Source: Clostridia bacterium (lineage in GTDB: Bacteria > Bacillota > Clostridia > Oscillospirales > Acutalibacteraceae). From it: a stretch of DNA of 8,050 nucleotides. The stretch is taken from the NCBI GenBank assembly GCA_017454565.1, contig JAFTCS010000007.1, positions 1 to 8,050 on the forward strand, read 5' to 3'. The notes under the pieces were generated by a model. That model was not told where the DNA came from and ran no database searches. It saw only the letters and a list, made by a program, of their open reading frames with translations. The position numbers were made by a program, and so were the translations under genes. Positions 1 through 5,815 of the stretch are shown piece after piece (within the stretch, counting starts at the first letter, position 1; each line of letters opens with the position of its first letter).

Positions 1-700
1 AGGGCACGTCGGCAGCGGTGGTGGCTTCTATGACGATCGCGCTGTCTGGTGCTATGGTGAAAGCGGCACATTTGGCTCCGCGCAGACCGACTTCCTCCTG
101 TACGACAAAGCTGAACCAGGTGTCAAATTCCAGTTCACTTCTAATAAGTTCAATAAGCGCAAGGCAGCCGAAACGGTCGTCTATTGCCTTTGAGATCACA
201 CGGCCGTCTTTGTTTTCGTACAGCGAGTCAAAAACAATGCTGTCTCCGATGGAAACATACCTTTCGGCTTCTTCGCGGCTTTCTGCACCTATATCTATAA
301 GAAGATCCTTGATTTTCGGGTTCTTTTTCCTTTCGTCAGAGCTGAGCAGGTGAACAGGCTTTGCACAGACCACACCCGGCAGCTTGTTTTTACCGATCTT
401 AACGGTCTTTGAAAAGGCGGCGCTGTCATTCACACCACCGACACAGTCGAATTTCAGGCAGCCGTCAGAGGTGATATAGGTCACGATAAACCCTACCTCG
501 TCCATGTGTGCGGAAATGAGCAGTTTTTTTGCAGGCGTACGGCGACCCTTTTTGAAAACAAGTATGTTGCCCTGATTATCAACGTCTATACTCTGGGCGT
601 AAGGCTTTATTTCATTGAGTATAAGCTCCCTTATCTCACCTTCATCGCCGGAGATCCCGCAGCCGGTGCAGAGCTTTTTCAGCAGTTCGTAGTCAAGCAT
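1..700 (-). CDS. M42 family metallo-aminopeptidase, 3' part missing (runs off window)
   Basis: A reading frame starting at ATG 700-698 stays open to the left edge, giving 233 residues (M42 enzymes are usually about 330-350). I translated it by hand. It shows the M42 co-catalytic metal-site signatures: SAHMDEVG (His65, Asp67), AIDDRFG (Asp174), QEEVGLRGA (catalytic Glu202 and ligand Glu203) and VIEATTAADVP (Glu225 as the Asp/Glu ligand). The last ligand, the C-terminal MHT-type His, lies outside the window. Family members are cytoplasmic aminopeptidases, often dodecameric TET particles, that trim short peptides; the substrate preference here is unknown. The start overlaps the stop of the upstream M42 gene by 8 nt (ATGCTTGA), and a GGAAGG Shine-Dalgarno lies just upstream within that gene, so translation is probably coupled. 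It is the fourth gene of the murD-led operon. Glutamyl aminopeptidase or endoglucanase-type names sometimes given to M42 proteins are not supported here. Confidence 0.93.
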   Translation of the reverse strand, partial: MLDYELLKKLCTGCGISGDEGEIRELILNEIKPYAQSIDVDNQGNILVFKKGRRTPAKKLLISAHMDEVGFIVTYITSDGCLKFDCVGGVNDSAAFSKTVKIGKNKLPGVVCAKPVHLLSSDERKKNPKIKDLLIDIGAESREEAERYVSIGDSIVFDSLYENKDGRVISKAIDDRFGCLALIELIRSELEFDTWFSFVVQEEVGLRGAKCAAFTIAPDSAIVIEATTAADVP

Positions 701-1703
701 TGTCCGCACCGCCTTCCATAATATATATCTTCAGAAGCTGAGAGATCTTTTCCATGTCATCAATACTGACGATCTCGGTGGTGGTGTGCATGTTTTTGGC
801 GGGTATGGAGATGACCCCTGTCTTTACTCCGCCCCGGGAGCAGGATATCCTGTCGGCGTTGGTGCCGGTAGAACCTCCGCAGACCTCGAAATCATATTCC
901 ATGCCAAGACGTGAGGCAATATCCATAAGCTTATTTGTTACCTGCTTTGAAAGTACGGGCGAGATGCTTATTATGCCGCCGCAGCCAGACTTGCCGCTTT
1001 TTTCTGCGGGAACGCCCTCCTGAGAAGCAAAGCCCACGTCAATTACAACAGCTTCATCCGGTTCCAGTGAGAATGCGGAAGTTCCGGCTCCAAGCTCACC
1101 GGTTTCCTCCTGTGAAGAAAAAACAAAAGATACCCTGCACGGCAGATTTTCATTTGCAAGAAGCTGTGCGCATCTTACAAGAACGGCGCAGCCGCTGCGG
1201 TTATCAAGAGCGGAAACCGAGACCTTGCTGCCGAGAAGCTCCCTGAATTCGCTGCGAAGCACAGCGGTGTCTCCGAGCGAAACAAGCGTCTTGACTCTTT
1301 CGGCGGGCAGACCGGTGTCGATCCATATTTTGTCTCGGGAAAGCTCGTCTCCATCGGAAAGATGGGGCGGCATTGTGCAGATAACTCCGGTCACATCCTC
1401 TTTGCCGTGTACTGTAACGGCGCTGCCCGGCAGTGAGCGCAGGTCTATCCCGCCCACCGGCTCTGCTTTAAGGAATCCCTTTTCATTGATATATGTCACC
1501 GCAAGGCCTATCCTGTCAATGTGTGCGTCAAAGATAATGTGCCTGCCGGTGCTTTCACTGCCCATTGAGGCTATGATATTCCGGCTGTTGTCGGTGGTTA
1601 TCTGTGCCGTATCACCAAGCAGCTCTTTTATTACGGGCAGCATTTCGGTTTCACAGCCTGAAACACCCCTGTCAATACACAGCTTTTTCAGTATTGTTTT
1701 CAT
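693..1703 (-). CDS. M42 family metallo-aminopeptidase (complete, divergent paralogue)
   Basis: This is a full-length M42 peptidase of 336 residues, a normal size for the family. Visible metal-site motifs are DAHIDRIG (His61, Asp63), ALDNRSG (Asp167), SSQEETGELGA (catalytic Glu199, ligand Glu200), VIDVGFA (Asp222) and NMHTTTE (His306), so all ligands are present and it is probably active. It is clearly diverged from the next gene: the DEVG after the first His is DRIG here, and the segment after the Asp222 ligand is GFASQEG, not TTAADVP. The inferred role is cytoplasmic trimming of peptide N-termini with two Zn or Co ions. The start is supported by AGGAAG 6 nt upstream; a nearer upstream ATG (ATGACATG) is out of frame. 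It begins 12 nt after the lipoprotein gene and ends 8 nt inside the next M42 gene. Two adjacent paralogues could assemble together, but that is inference. Confidence 0.95.
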   Translation of the reverse strand: MKTILKKLCIDRGVSGCETEMLPVIKELLGDTAQITTDNSRNIIASMGSESTGRHIIFDAHIDRIGLAVTYINEKGFLKAEPVGGIDLRSLPGSAVTVHGKEDVTGVICTMPPHLSDGDELSRDKIWIDTGLPAERVKTLVSLGDTAVLRSEFRELLGSKVSVSALDNRSGCAVLVRCAQLLANENLPCRVSFVFSSQEETGELGAGTSAFSLEPDEAVVIDVGFASQEGVPAEKSGKSGCGGIISISPVLSKQVTNKLMDIASRLGMEYDFEVCGGSTGTNADRISCSRGGVKTGVISIPAKNMHTTTEIVSIDDMEKISQLLKIYIMEGGADNA

Positions 1704-1715
1704 GTCATGCTTCCT

Positions 1716-2588
1716 TTATCTGTTAAACTTGTTTGTGGTGAGGATAATATCCGCATGGAAAGCCTTGTCGTCATAATAGTCCTCTGATTTCTCGACCACT
1801 GCTGCGTTTTCGCTCAATACGAAATTATCCGAACGGCTGAGCTTGTATCTGTAAGCCACAAAGCCGTTAAAGGTGCTGAAATCCACGCCTGCAAGGAAGG
1901 TTATGCTGCCGTCCTCTGCGGGAGTGAAATCGCACTGTGCGGTTTTAAGATAATAATTGGAGTTTTCGTCAATGAAAGCGGCTATGGCGTCCTTTTTGTC
2001 CACACTGTTGTAGCGTATGGCGATGTACTCCTTCAGACCGTCATCCGCCGGAGTCTCGCCTGCCGGATAGGGGTTCACGACATTGAAAACAGCGTTGACA
2101 TCATCGTTATAGTCTACCGAAAGAGAAAAGCTTTCAATATAGACGTTGTTCTTTTCCTGCTTTGAAAGATATTCGCTCATGGAGAGAACATCGTCAAACA
2201 GTCCGGTAATGCTTATCTCCGCAGTTGTGGCATAGAGCTGGTCGCTGCCTGTTACGGGAACATATTCTGCTGCGCTGACGCTCAGATTTTCAAGCTTGCT
2301 CTTCTTTACAAGCTCTTCAAGCTCAGTGGCACTCCAGAATTTTGCGTCTGCCTTCTGTATCTCAGGCTTTGACGGCTGGGGGATCTCTGAGCTTTCCTCG
2401 CTCTTTGACGGCTCCTCACTCTTTTTTGATGACGCCTCAGAAGCCTTGGAAACCTTTGATTCGGCAGAGGACTGCGGAGCCTGGCTTTCCTTTGAGGAGC
2501 TTTCTTCTTTATTTTTTCCGGAGCAGCCCCACAGCATTGTAAAAGCAAGGGAAGCCAGAACTGCGCAGCAAAGTATTCTTTTCTTCAT
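1716..2588 (-). CDS. Surface lipoprotein with Ser/Lys/Glu linker and possible PilO-like domain
   Basis: No family is recognised with certainty. The 290-residue product opens with MKKR, a hydrophobic segment (residues 5-20) and the lipobox LWGC, so Cys22 should be lipidated by the Lgt/Lsp pathway and the protein anchored on the outer face of the membrane. Residues 23-75 are a disordered linker dominated by Ser, Lys and Glu, ending in a Pro-rich IPQPSKPE. Residues 85-175 contain a helix (ATELEELVKKS), a strand-like segment (TTAEISITG), a helix (FDDVLSMSEYLSKQE) and two strand-like segments (YIESFSLSVDY, VNAVFNVVNPY). This order resembles the ferredoxin-like domain of type IV pilus PilO/GspM proteins. 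Residues 186-245 may repeat a similar helix-strand-strand pattern. The start has GGAAGGAG upstream at 2596-2603. The gene starts 18 bases from the last base of murD and precedes two M42 peptidases. An envelope role is plausible from its neighbours; function is unknown. Confidence 0.85.
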   Translation of the reverse strand: MKKRILCCAVLASLAFTMLWGCSGKNKEESSSKESQAPQSSAESKVSKASEASSKKSEEPSKSEESSEIPQPSKPEIQKADAKFWSATELEELVKKSKLENLSVSAAEYVPVTGSDQLYATTAEISITGLFDDVLSMSEYLSKQEKNNVYIESFSLSVDYNDDVNAVFNVVNPYPAGETPADDGLKEYIAIRYNSVDKKDAIAAFIDENSNYYLKTAQCDFTPAEDGSITFLAGVDFSTFNGFVAYRYKLSRSDNFVLSENAAVVEKSEDYYDDKAFHADIILTTNKFNR

Positions 2589-2606
2589 CAGACGAACTCC
2601 TTCCGT

Positions 2607-4001
2607 TTAGTTAAGCTCGTTTACAAGTCTTTTGAAATGCAGACCCTTTTCTGCAAAGTTCTTGTACATATCAAAGCTTGCGCTTGCGGGCGACATCGAC
2701 ACGATATCTCCGCTTACAGCGTTTGCTCTTGCGGCGTTTACGGCTTCCTCCATGCTGCTTACACGGATTATCACCGGAGAACCGTCCTTGTAGTCTGCGG
2801 CGGCTCTTGTGGCGGCTTCTATCTTATCCGCAGTAGCGCCGAACAGGATGAGCACCTTGACCTTTGAGGGCACAACCGCCCCCATCTCATCGTATGAAAG
2901 GTGTTTGTCATAACCGCCGGCAATGAGTATTATCTTCCTGTCATAAAGGGAAAGCGTACCCTTTACCGTCCTTGTGGGACTGGTGCCGATAGCGTCGTTG
3001 TAATATTTTACCCCGTCAAGCTCTCTTACAAGCTCGGCGCGGTGCTCGACTCCGCCGAAATTCACAGCCACGTTCTTTATTGTTTCCGGAGTCACCATGC
3101 CCCATACTGCCGAAATAGCTGCAAGATAGTTCTCTATATTGTGAAGTCCTGGGATCTTTATGTCGGCAGCGTTCATTATTACTGTTTCACTGCCGTGACA
3201 GTTCATTATTATTTCGCCGTTTCCGGACATGTACGCACCGTTTTCAACCTTCTGCTTTCTGGAGAATTTCAGGGTATCACCTCTGGTGTATTCTTCAAAG
3301 GAATCGGAGATCTCATTGTCGAGATTCAGCACGGCCTTTCCGAAGGCGTTCTGATGGAGCACGATATTCTTTTTGGCGTCAATATATTCCTGCATATCCT
3401 TGTGTATATCAAGATGATTTGGCGCAAGATTTGTGACCACCGCTATGTCGGGGCTTTTTCTCATAGAAATAAGCTGAAAGCTTGAAAGCTCAACAACAGC
3501 GATATCATCAGGAGAAATGCTTTCTATATCCGGCAGCAGAGGTCTGCCGATGTTTCCTCCCAGATGCACGTTGTATCCCTGAGCCTTCAGCAATTCGGAG
3601 ATGATCGTGGTGGTAGTGGTCTTGCCGTCACTGCCTGTTACGGCAATTGTTCTGCATGGGCAAAGGTCAAAGAAAACCTCCATTTCACTGGTTACGGCGG
3701 CGCCTTTTTTCCTTGCCTCATTCAGCTCGTCCATATAGAATTTCATTCCCGGTGTACGGAAGATGATATCTGCATTCAGGTTTTTAAGATAGTTCTCACC
3801 TAAATGAAGCTCTGCACCGTATTCTTCGGCAAGCTCGGCGTTTTTGTCCAGAGCCTCGCGTTCGCGCTTATCGCATGCCATCACAAAGGCACCGTATTTT
3901 CCGAAAAGCTTTATCAGCGGCAGATTGCTGCCGCCTATGCCGCAAAGGGCTATTCTCTTGCCTTTCAGCCCTTCAAGAAACCGCCTGATATTATTTTCCA
4001 T
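2607..4001 (-). CDS. murD: UDP-N-acetylmuramoyl-L-alanine--D-glutamate ligase MurD
   Basis: MurD adds D-glutamate to UDP-MurNAc-L-Ala using ATP in the cytoplasm, the second peptide-building step of peptidoglycan synthesis. The 464-residue length is typical (about 440-460). The N-terminal UDP-binding domain (about 1-110) has a dinucleotide-like LCGIGGSNLPL at 19-29. The central ATPase has P-loop TGSDGKTTTT (122-131), GGNIGRPL (148-155), ELSSFQL (171-177), NLAPNHLDIH (191-200) and YIDAKK with Lys210, which matches the lysine carbamylated in E. coli MurD. The C-terminal domain shows GVEHRAE (317-323), NDAIGTSPTRT (335-345), AGGYDKHLSYDE (361-372) and SPASASFDMYKNF (437-449). The sequence favours MurD over MurC, MurE and MurF. 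A purine-rich AGGGGG lies 11 nt upstream of the ATG, slightly long spacing. It is first in its operon with its own promoter, apart from any visible division and cell-wall cluster. Confidence 0.96.
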   Translation of the reverse strand: MENNIRRFLEGLKGKRIALCGIGGSNLPLIKLFGKYGAFVMACDKREREALDKNAELAEEYGAELHLGENYLKNLNADIIFRTPGMKFYMDELNEARKKGAAVTSEMEVFFDLCPCRTIAVTGSDGKTTTTTIISELLKAQGYNVHLGGNIGRPLLPDIESISPDDIAVVELSSFQLISMRKSPDIAVVTNLAPNHLDIHKDMQEYIDAKKNIVLHQNAFGKAVLNLDNEISDSFEEYTRGDTLKFSRKQKVENGAYMSGNGEIIMNCHGSETVIMNAADIKIPGLHNIENYLAAISAVWGMVTPETIKNVAVNFGGVEHRAELVRELDGVKYYNDAIGTSPTRTVKGTLSLYDRKIILIAGGYDKHLSYDEMGAVVPSKVKVLILFGATADKIEAATRAAADYKDGSPVIIRVSSMEEAVNAARANAVSGDIVSMSPASASFDMYKNFAEKGLHFKRLVNELN

Positions 4002-4042
4002 AATAAAGTCATCCCCCTGAATACAATTTTACATACTATACT

Positions 4043-4071
4043 ATTATATTCTATTTTTCCCCATATTTCAA
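4043..4071 (-). promoter_or_regulatory. Sigma-A promoter of the murD operon
   Basis: Read on the minus strand, TTGAAA (4071-4066) is followed by exactly 17 nt and TATAAT (4048-4043). The -35 matches consensus at 5 of 6 positions and the -10 at 6 of 6. Transcription would begin near 4036, leaving a leader of about 35 nt before the murD ATG at 4001. Confidence 0.82.
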
Positions 4072-4247
4072 TACAGCACAACCCTGAGCCGCCTTAAAAA
4101 ATCTGATTTGTCAGTTTTTATAATTATTTCAGAACCTCTTGACTGATTATTTATGTAATGTCTTTAAATGTGATTCCAGACACGGCAGTGGTCGCAGCTT
4201 GTATCAAAAAGATCGGAAAAAACCCACTTTTTTGGAAGATTAACCTG

Positions 4248-4276
4248 TTGACATACGAGAGAAAAAAAGATATATT
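4248..4276 (+). promoter_or_regulatory. Sigma-A promoter of the BI-1 family gene
   Basis: A perfect -35 TTGACA (4248-4253), a 17-nt spacer and -10 TATATT (4271-4276, 5 of 6 to consensus) predict transcription from about 4283. The leader to the ATG at 4363 is then about 80 nt and AT-rich, with a Shine-Dalgarno AAAGGA at 4350-4355. Confidence 0.78.
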
Positions 4277-4362
4277 TATCTTAGGTCATCTGACATATAT
4301 TTTTCAGGTGCTTTATATATATAGGACATTCACACCACATGATATAGTGAAAGGATGATACT

Positions 4363-5340
4363 ATGAATAACGGTTATGATCCCAACGGACGCAGCCAGAA
4401 CGGTTACGACCAGAGCTTTATGGGCGGATACGACCCCAATGCAAACAATCCCTATCAGGCTAACGGTTATCAGTCCAACGGCTATCAGGATAACTCTGTA
4501 AGTCAGGGCTACAGACCCTATGAGGGCGGCACATACGGAAACCCCAACCAGAATTACAACAGCTATGCGCAGCAGCCTCAGAACGGCTATAACGCTCCCA
4601 TGCAGAATGCCTATACTCAGAATACAGGCTATGCTGCAAATACAGCAGCAGGCACAGGCACAATGACCCTTGCAGATTACAGCAAGAAAATTTTCCTGTG
4701 GATGGGCGCAGGTCTTGCAGTAACGTTCTTTGTTGCTCTCGGACTAATGCTTTATCTTACTTCAGGCACAGAGCTTGACCTTTACCTCAAGTTTTCAAAC
4801 ATGCTCCCGGTATTCTACGGCGGAATTGTAGTTGAGCTTGTACTCGCATTTGTGCTCGGTTTGTTTGTAAAGAAAATGCCCTACGGCGTCAGCCTTGGCA
4901 TGTTCCTTGTATATTCGGTAGTCAGCGGTGTTACATTTACGCCTATACTTTGCGTTTATGACGCAGGCTCAGCTATCTTTGCATTTGCTGCTGCTGCAGT
5001 GCTCTTTATTACCTTTGCGGTATACGGCATTGTTACAAAGCGTGACCTTTCAAAGCTTGGTCCGATCCTTGCAATCGGCCTTATCGTGCTGATACTGTTC
5101 TCACTGATCGGTATTGTCGTACACATGAGTTGGGCTTCGATCCTCATTGCTCTTCTTGGTATTGCTATTTTCATCGGACTTACCGCTTATGACGCTCAGA
5201 AGATCAAGGCAAACTACAACACCTATGCCGGCGACGATGAGATGCTGAAAAGAACCTCTGTTAATATGGCTCTTCAGCTCTATCTTGACTTTGTAAACAT
5301 CTTCATTTACATTCTCAAGCTTGTTGGCAAAAGAAGATAA
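4363..5340 (+). CDS. Bax inhibitor-1 (BI-1/YetJ, TMBIM) family membrane protein with Asn/Gln/Tyr/Gly-rich N-terminus
   Basis: The 325-residue product has two parts. Residues 1-98 are low-complexity, rich in Asn, Gln, Tyr and Gly, with repeated NGY units (3, 13, 34, 39, 74) and two GYDPN units (4, 22). Residues 105-325 are a BI-1 core with about seven hydrophobic segments (near 109-132, 147-168, 175-198, 202-224, 233-254, 257-276, 303-321). Family hallmarks are SGVTFTPI (188-195), TAYDAQKIK (274-282) and LYLDFVNIFIYIL (306-318). Asp277 and Asp309 match the pair that forms the pH-sensitive di-aspartate latch in Bacillus YetJ, a calcium leak channel. A calcium or ion leak role in the cytoplasmic membrane is therefore plausible but untested here. 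The ATG follows AAAGGA with 7 nt spacing. It is a one-gene unit with its own promoter and terminator. The bacterial core alone is usually about 210-240 residues, so the extension is the unusual part. Confidence 0.93.
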   Translation: MNNGYDPNGRSQNGYDQSFMGGYDPNANNPYQANGYQSNGYQDNSVSQGYRPYEGGTYGNPNQNYNSYAQQPQNGYNAPMQNAYTQNTGYAANTAAGTGTMTLADYSKKIFLWMGAGLAVTFFVALGLMLYLTSGTELDLYLKFSNMLPVFYGGIVVELVLAFVLGLFVKKMPYGVSLGMFLVYSVVSGVTFTPILCVYDAGSAIFAFAAAAVLFITFAVYGIVTKRDLSKLGPILAIGLIVLILFSLIGIVVHMSWASILIALLGIAIFIGLTAYDAQKIKANYNTYAGDDEMLKRTSVNMALQLYLDFVNIFIYILKLVGKRR

Positions 5341-5361
5341 TTTATATATACAGTTATCCAC

Positions 5362-5392
5362 ACCGGAGCAGCTTTCGCTGTTCCGGTTTTTT
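5362..5392 (+). terminator. Intrinsic terminator of the BI-1 family gene
   Basis: The 11-bp stem pairs 5362-5372 (ACCGGAGCAGC) with 5377-5387 (GCTGTTCCGGT) around a TTTC loop, with a single G-U wobble, followed directly by a six-T run (5387-5392). It starts 22 nt after the BI-1 stop codon. Confidence 0.93.
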
Positions 5393-5680
5393 GCGCCGGT
5401 CAGGGGGACTTTTGCGGAAAAGTCTCCCGACTTCTCGCCTGTCGGCTCGGTCAGCGCTTCTGCTGCGCAAAGGTCTCCACCGGAGACCCGCGCCCCGAAA
5501 ACGCTGTTCGCGGAGATTGATAAACAAGCCGAAACTACACTCCTCGCGCACAGCGGCAAGCTGACGCTCCCAATTCGCGGGGTTCGCTGCGCTCTGAGTA
5601 CCAGCCGCGATCGGTTTAGTGCCGGTCAAGGTAAACTATCAACGCGAACAGTGGTCCGGCGTCACGCTGGTCGGGCGCTA
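5393..5680. repeat. GC-rich hairpin-dense block, candidate interspersed repeat or structured RNA
   Basis: By hand count 5401-5680 is about 61% G+C, against 38% in 5701-5760. Inverted repeats crowd into it: GGGGGACTTTT (5403-5413) with AAAAGTCTCCC (5418-5428) around GCGG; CCGAC/GTCGG (5427-5431, 5441-5445); CAGC/GCTG (5452-5455, 5462-5465); a perfect GGTCTCC/GGAGACC (5472-5478, 5482-5488) around ACC; CCGCG/CGCGG (5488-5492, 5509-5513); and a CCGGCG/CGCTGG stem near 5656-5670. GCCGGTCA occurs at both 5395-5402 and 5621-5628. No transposase, inverted terminal repeats or target duplication is evident. The boundaries are approximate and set by the composition step. I infer a repeat element; a structured non-coding RNA is the alternative. 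Confidence 0.5.
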
Positions 5681-5735
5681 AAAATAGACTTCTTATCGAA
5701 TAATAGCATAAAGGCAAGAAAATTGAAGCGGCCTA

Positions 5736-5764
5736 TTGACAAACATGCGGCAACTGTATATAAT
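5736..5764 (+). promoter_or_regulatory. Perfect consensus sigma-A promoter of the gntR-ABC operon
   Basis: TTGACA (5736-5741), a 17-nt spacer and TATAAT (5759-5764) match consensus at all 12 positions. Transcription should start near 5771, inside the adjoining palindrome. So strong a core promoter usually implies tight repression, fitting a self-regulating GntR repressor encoded first in the operon. Confidence 0.9.
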
Positions 5765-5795
5765 GTATATATATAGTATTTACTGAATATACACA
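5764..5795 (+). promoter_or_regulatory. Imperfect palindrome, probable GntR/YtrA-type operator
   Basis: A 32-bp dyad centred between 5779 and 5780 pairs at 12 of 16 positions: TGT and TATAT in the left arm match ATATA and ACA in the right arm, with an inner AGTA-TT-TACT core (5775-5784). It begins at the last base of the -10, covers the expected transcription start and ends just before the Shine-Dalgarno. A repressor bound here would block initiation. Assignment to the regulator encoded next door is inferred from position. Confidence 0.6.
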
Positions 5796-5799
5796 CCAA

Positions 5800-5815
5800 A
5801 GGAGGTGCGGTCTTG
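5800..5815 (+). promoter_or_regulatory. Shine-Dalgarno fixing a TTG start for the GntR gene
   Basis: AGGAGG at 5800-5805, within AAAGGAGGTG, sits 7 nt before TTG at 5813. There is no ATG near this position in frame, and the protein from TTG begins LIYIDSRSGVPIYDQI, the normal N-terminus of YtrA-type regulators. The start is therefore a rare TTG behind an unusually strong ribosome site. Confidence 0.85.

Larger units (their letters stand above)
4002..4362. other. Divergent intergenic region between murD and the BI-1 gene
   Basis: This 361-nt AT-rich stretch holds the leftward murD promoter (4043-4071), the rightward promoter for the BI-1 gene (4248-4276), and about 176 nt between the two -35 boxes. 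In that middle part I see an A/T-rich weak hairpin (4097-4119) and A/T tracts spaced about one helical turn apart (4206-4233). I see no convincing small gene. The 66-codon frame at 4158-4358 runs straight through the rightward promoter, has no good Shine-Dalgarno and has an unremarkable translation. Confidence 0.7.
5341..5812. other. 472-nt intergenic region between the BI-1 gene and the gntR-ABC operon
   Basis: From left to right it contains a short AT-rich spacer, the intrinsic terminator of the BI-1 gene (5362-5392), a GC-rich hairpin-dense block (5393-5680), an AT-richer stretch (about 5681-5735) with nothing recognisable, the consensus gntR promoter (5736-5764), a palindrome likely to be an operator (5764-5795) and the gntR Shine-Dalgarno. 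Open frames cross it on both strands (5321-5776 plus, 5101-5559 minus) but run into the BI-1 gene and have no protein-like features. Confidence 0.75.

Noticed and set aside
1225..1776. 183-codon plus-strand frame antisense to the M42 peptidase
   Set aside because: The minus-strand frame carries all M42 metal-site motifs; this one has none and crosses a gene junction.
2901..3485. 194-codon plus-strand frame antisense to murD
   Set aside because: murD on the other strand is unmistakable, and the antisense translation shows no coherent features.
4097..4119. A/T-rich hairpin (CTGA/TCAG with A and T flanks) as a terminator
   Set aside because: The stem has only four contiguous pairs then a mismatch and A-T pairs, and no gene ends nearby on either strand, so termination is unlikely.
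4139..4168. TTGACT as a second rightward -35 box
   Set aside because: No acceptable -10 lies 16-18 nt downstream (CTTTAA or TTTAAA only), whereas the promoter at 4248-4276 is near perfect.
4158..4358. 66-codon plus-strand frame upstream of the BI-1 gene
   Set aside because: It spans the TTGACA/TATATT promoter, lacks a good ribosome site and shows no domain, so it is not treated as a leader peptide or small gene.
5101..5559. 152-codon minus-strand frame
   Set aside because: Half lies antisense to the BI-1 gene and half in the hairpin block; no Shine-Dalgarno or recognisable motif supports it.
5393..5700. tRNA, CRISPR array or insertion sequence in the GC-rich block
   Set aside because: No cloverleaf or T-loop signature, no regularly spaced identical repeats and no transposase or terminal inverted repeats were seen.
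5321..5776. 151-codon plus-strand frame across the GC-rich block
   Set aside because: It starts inside the BI-1 gene, runs through its terminator and the gntR promoter, has no ribosome site, and its translation has no protein-like character. It is explained by few stops in GC-rich DNA.
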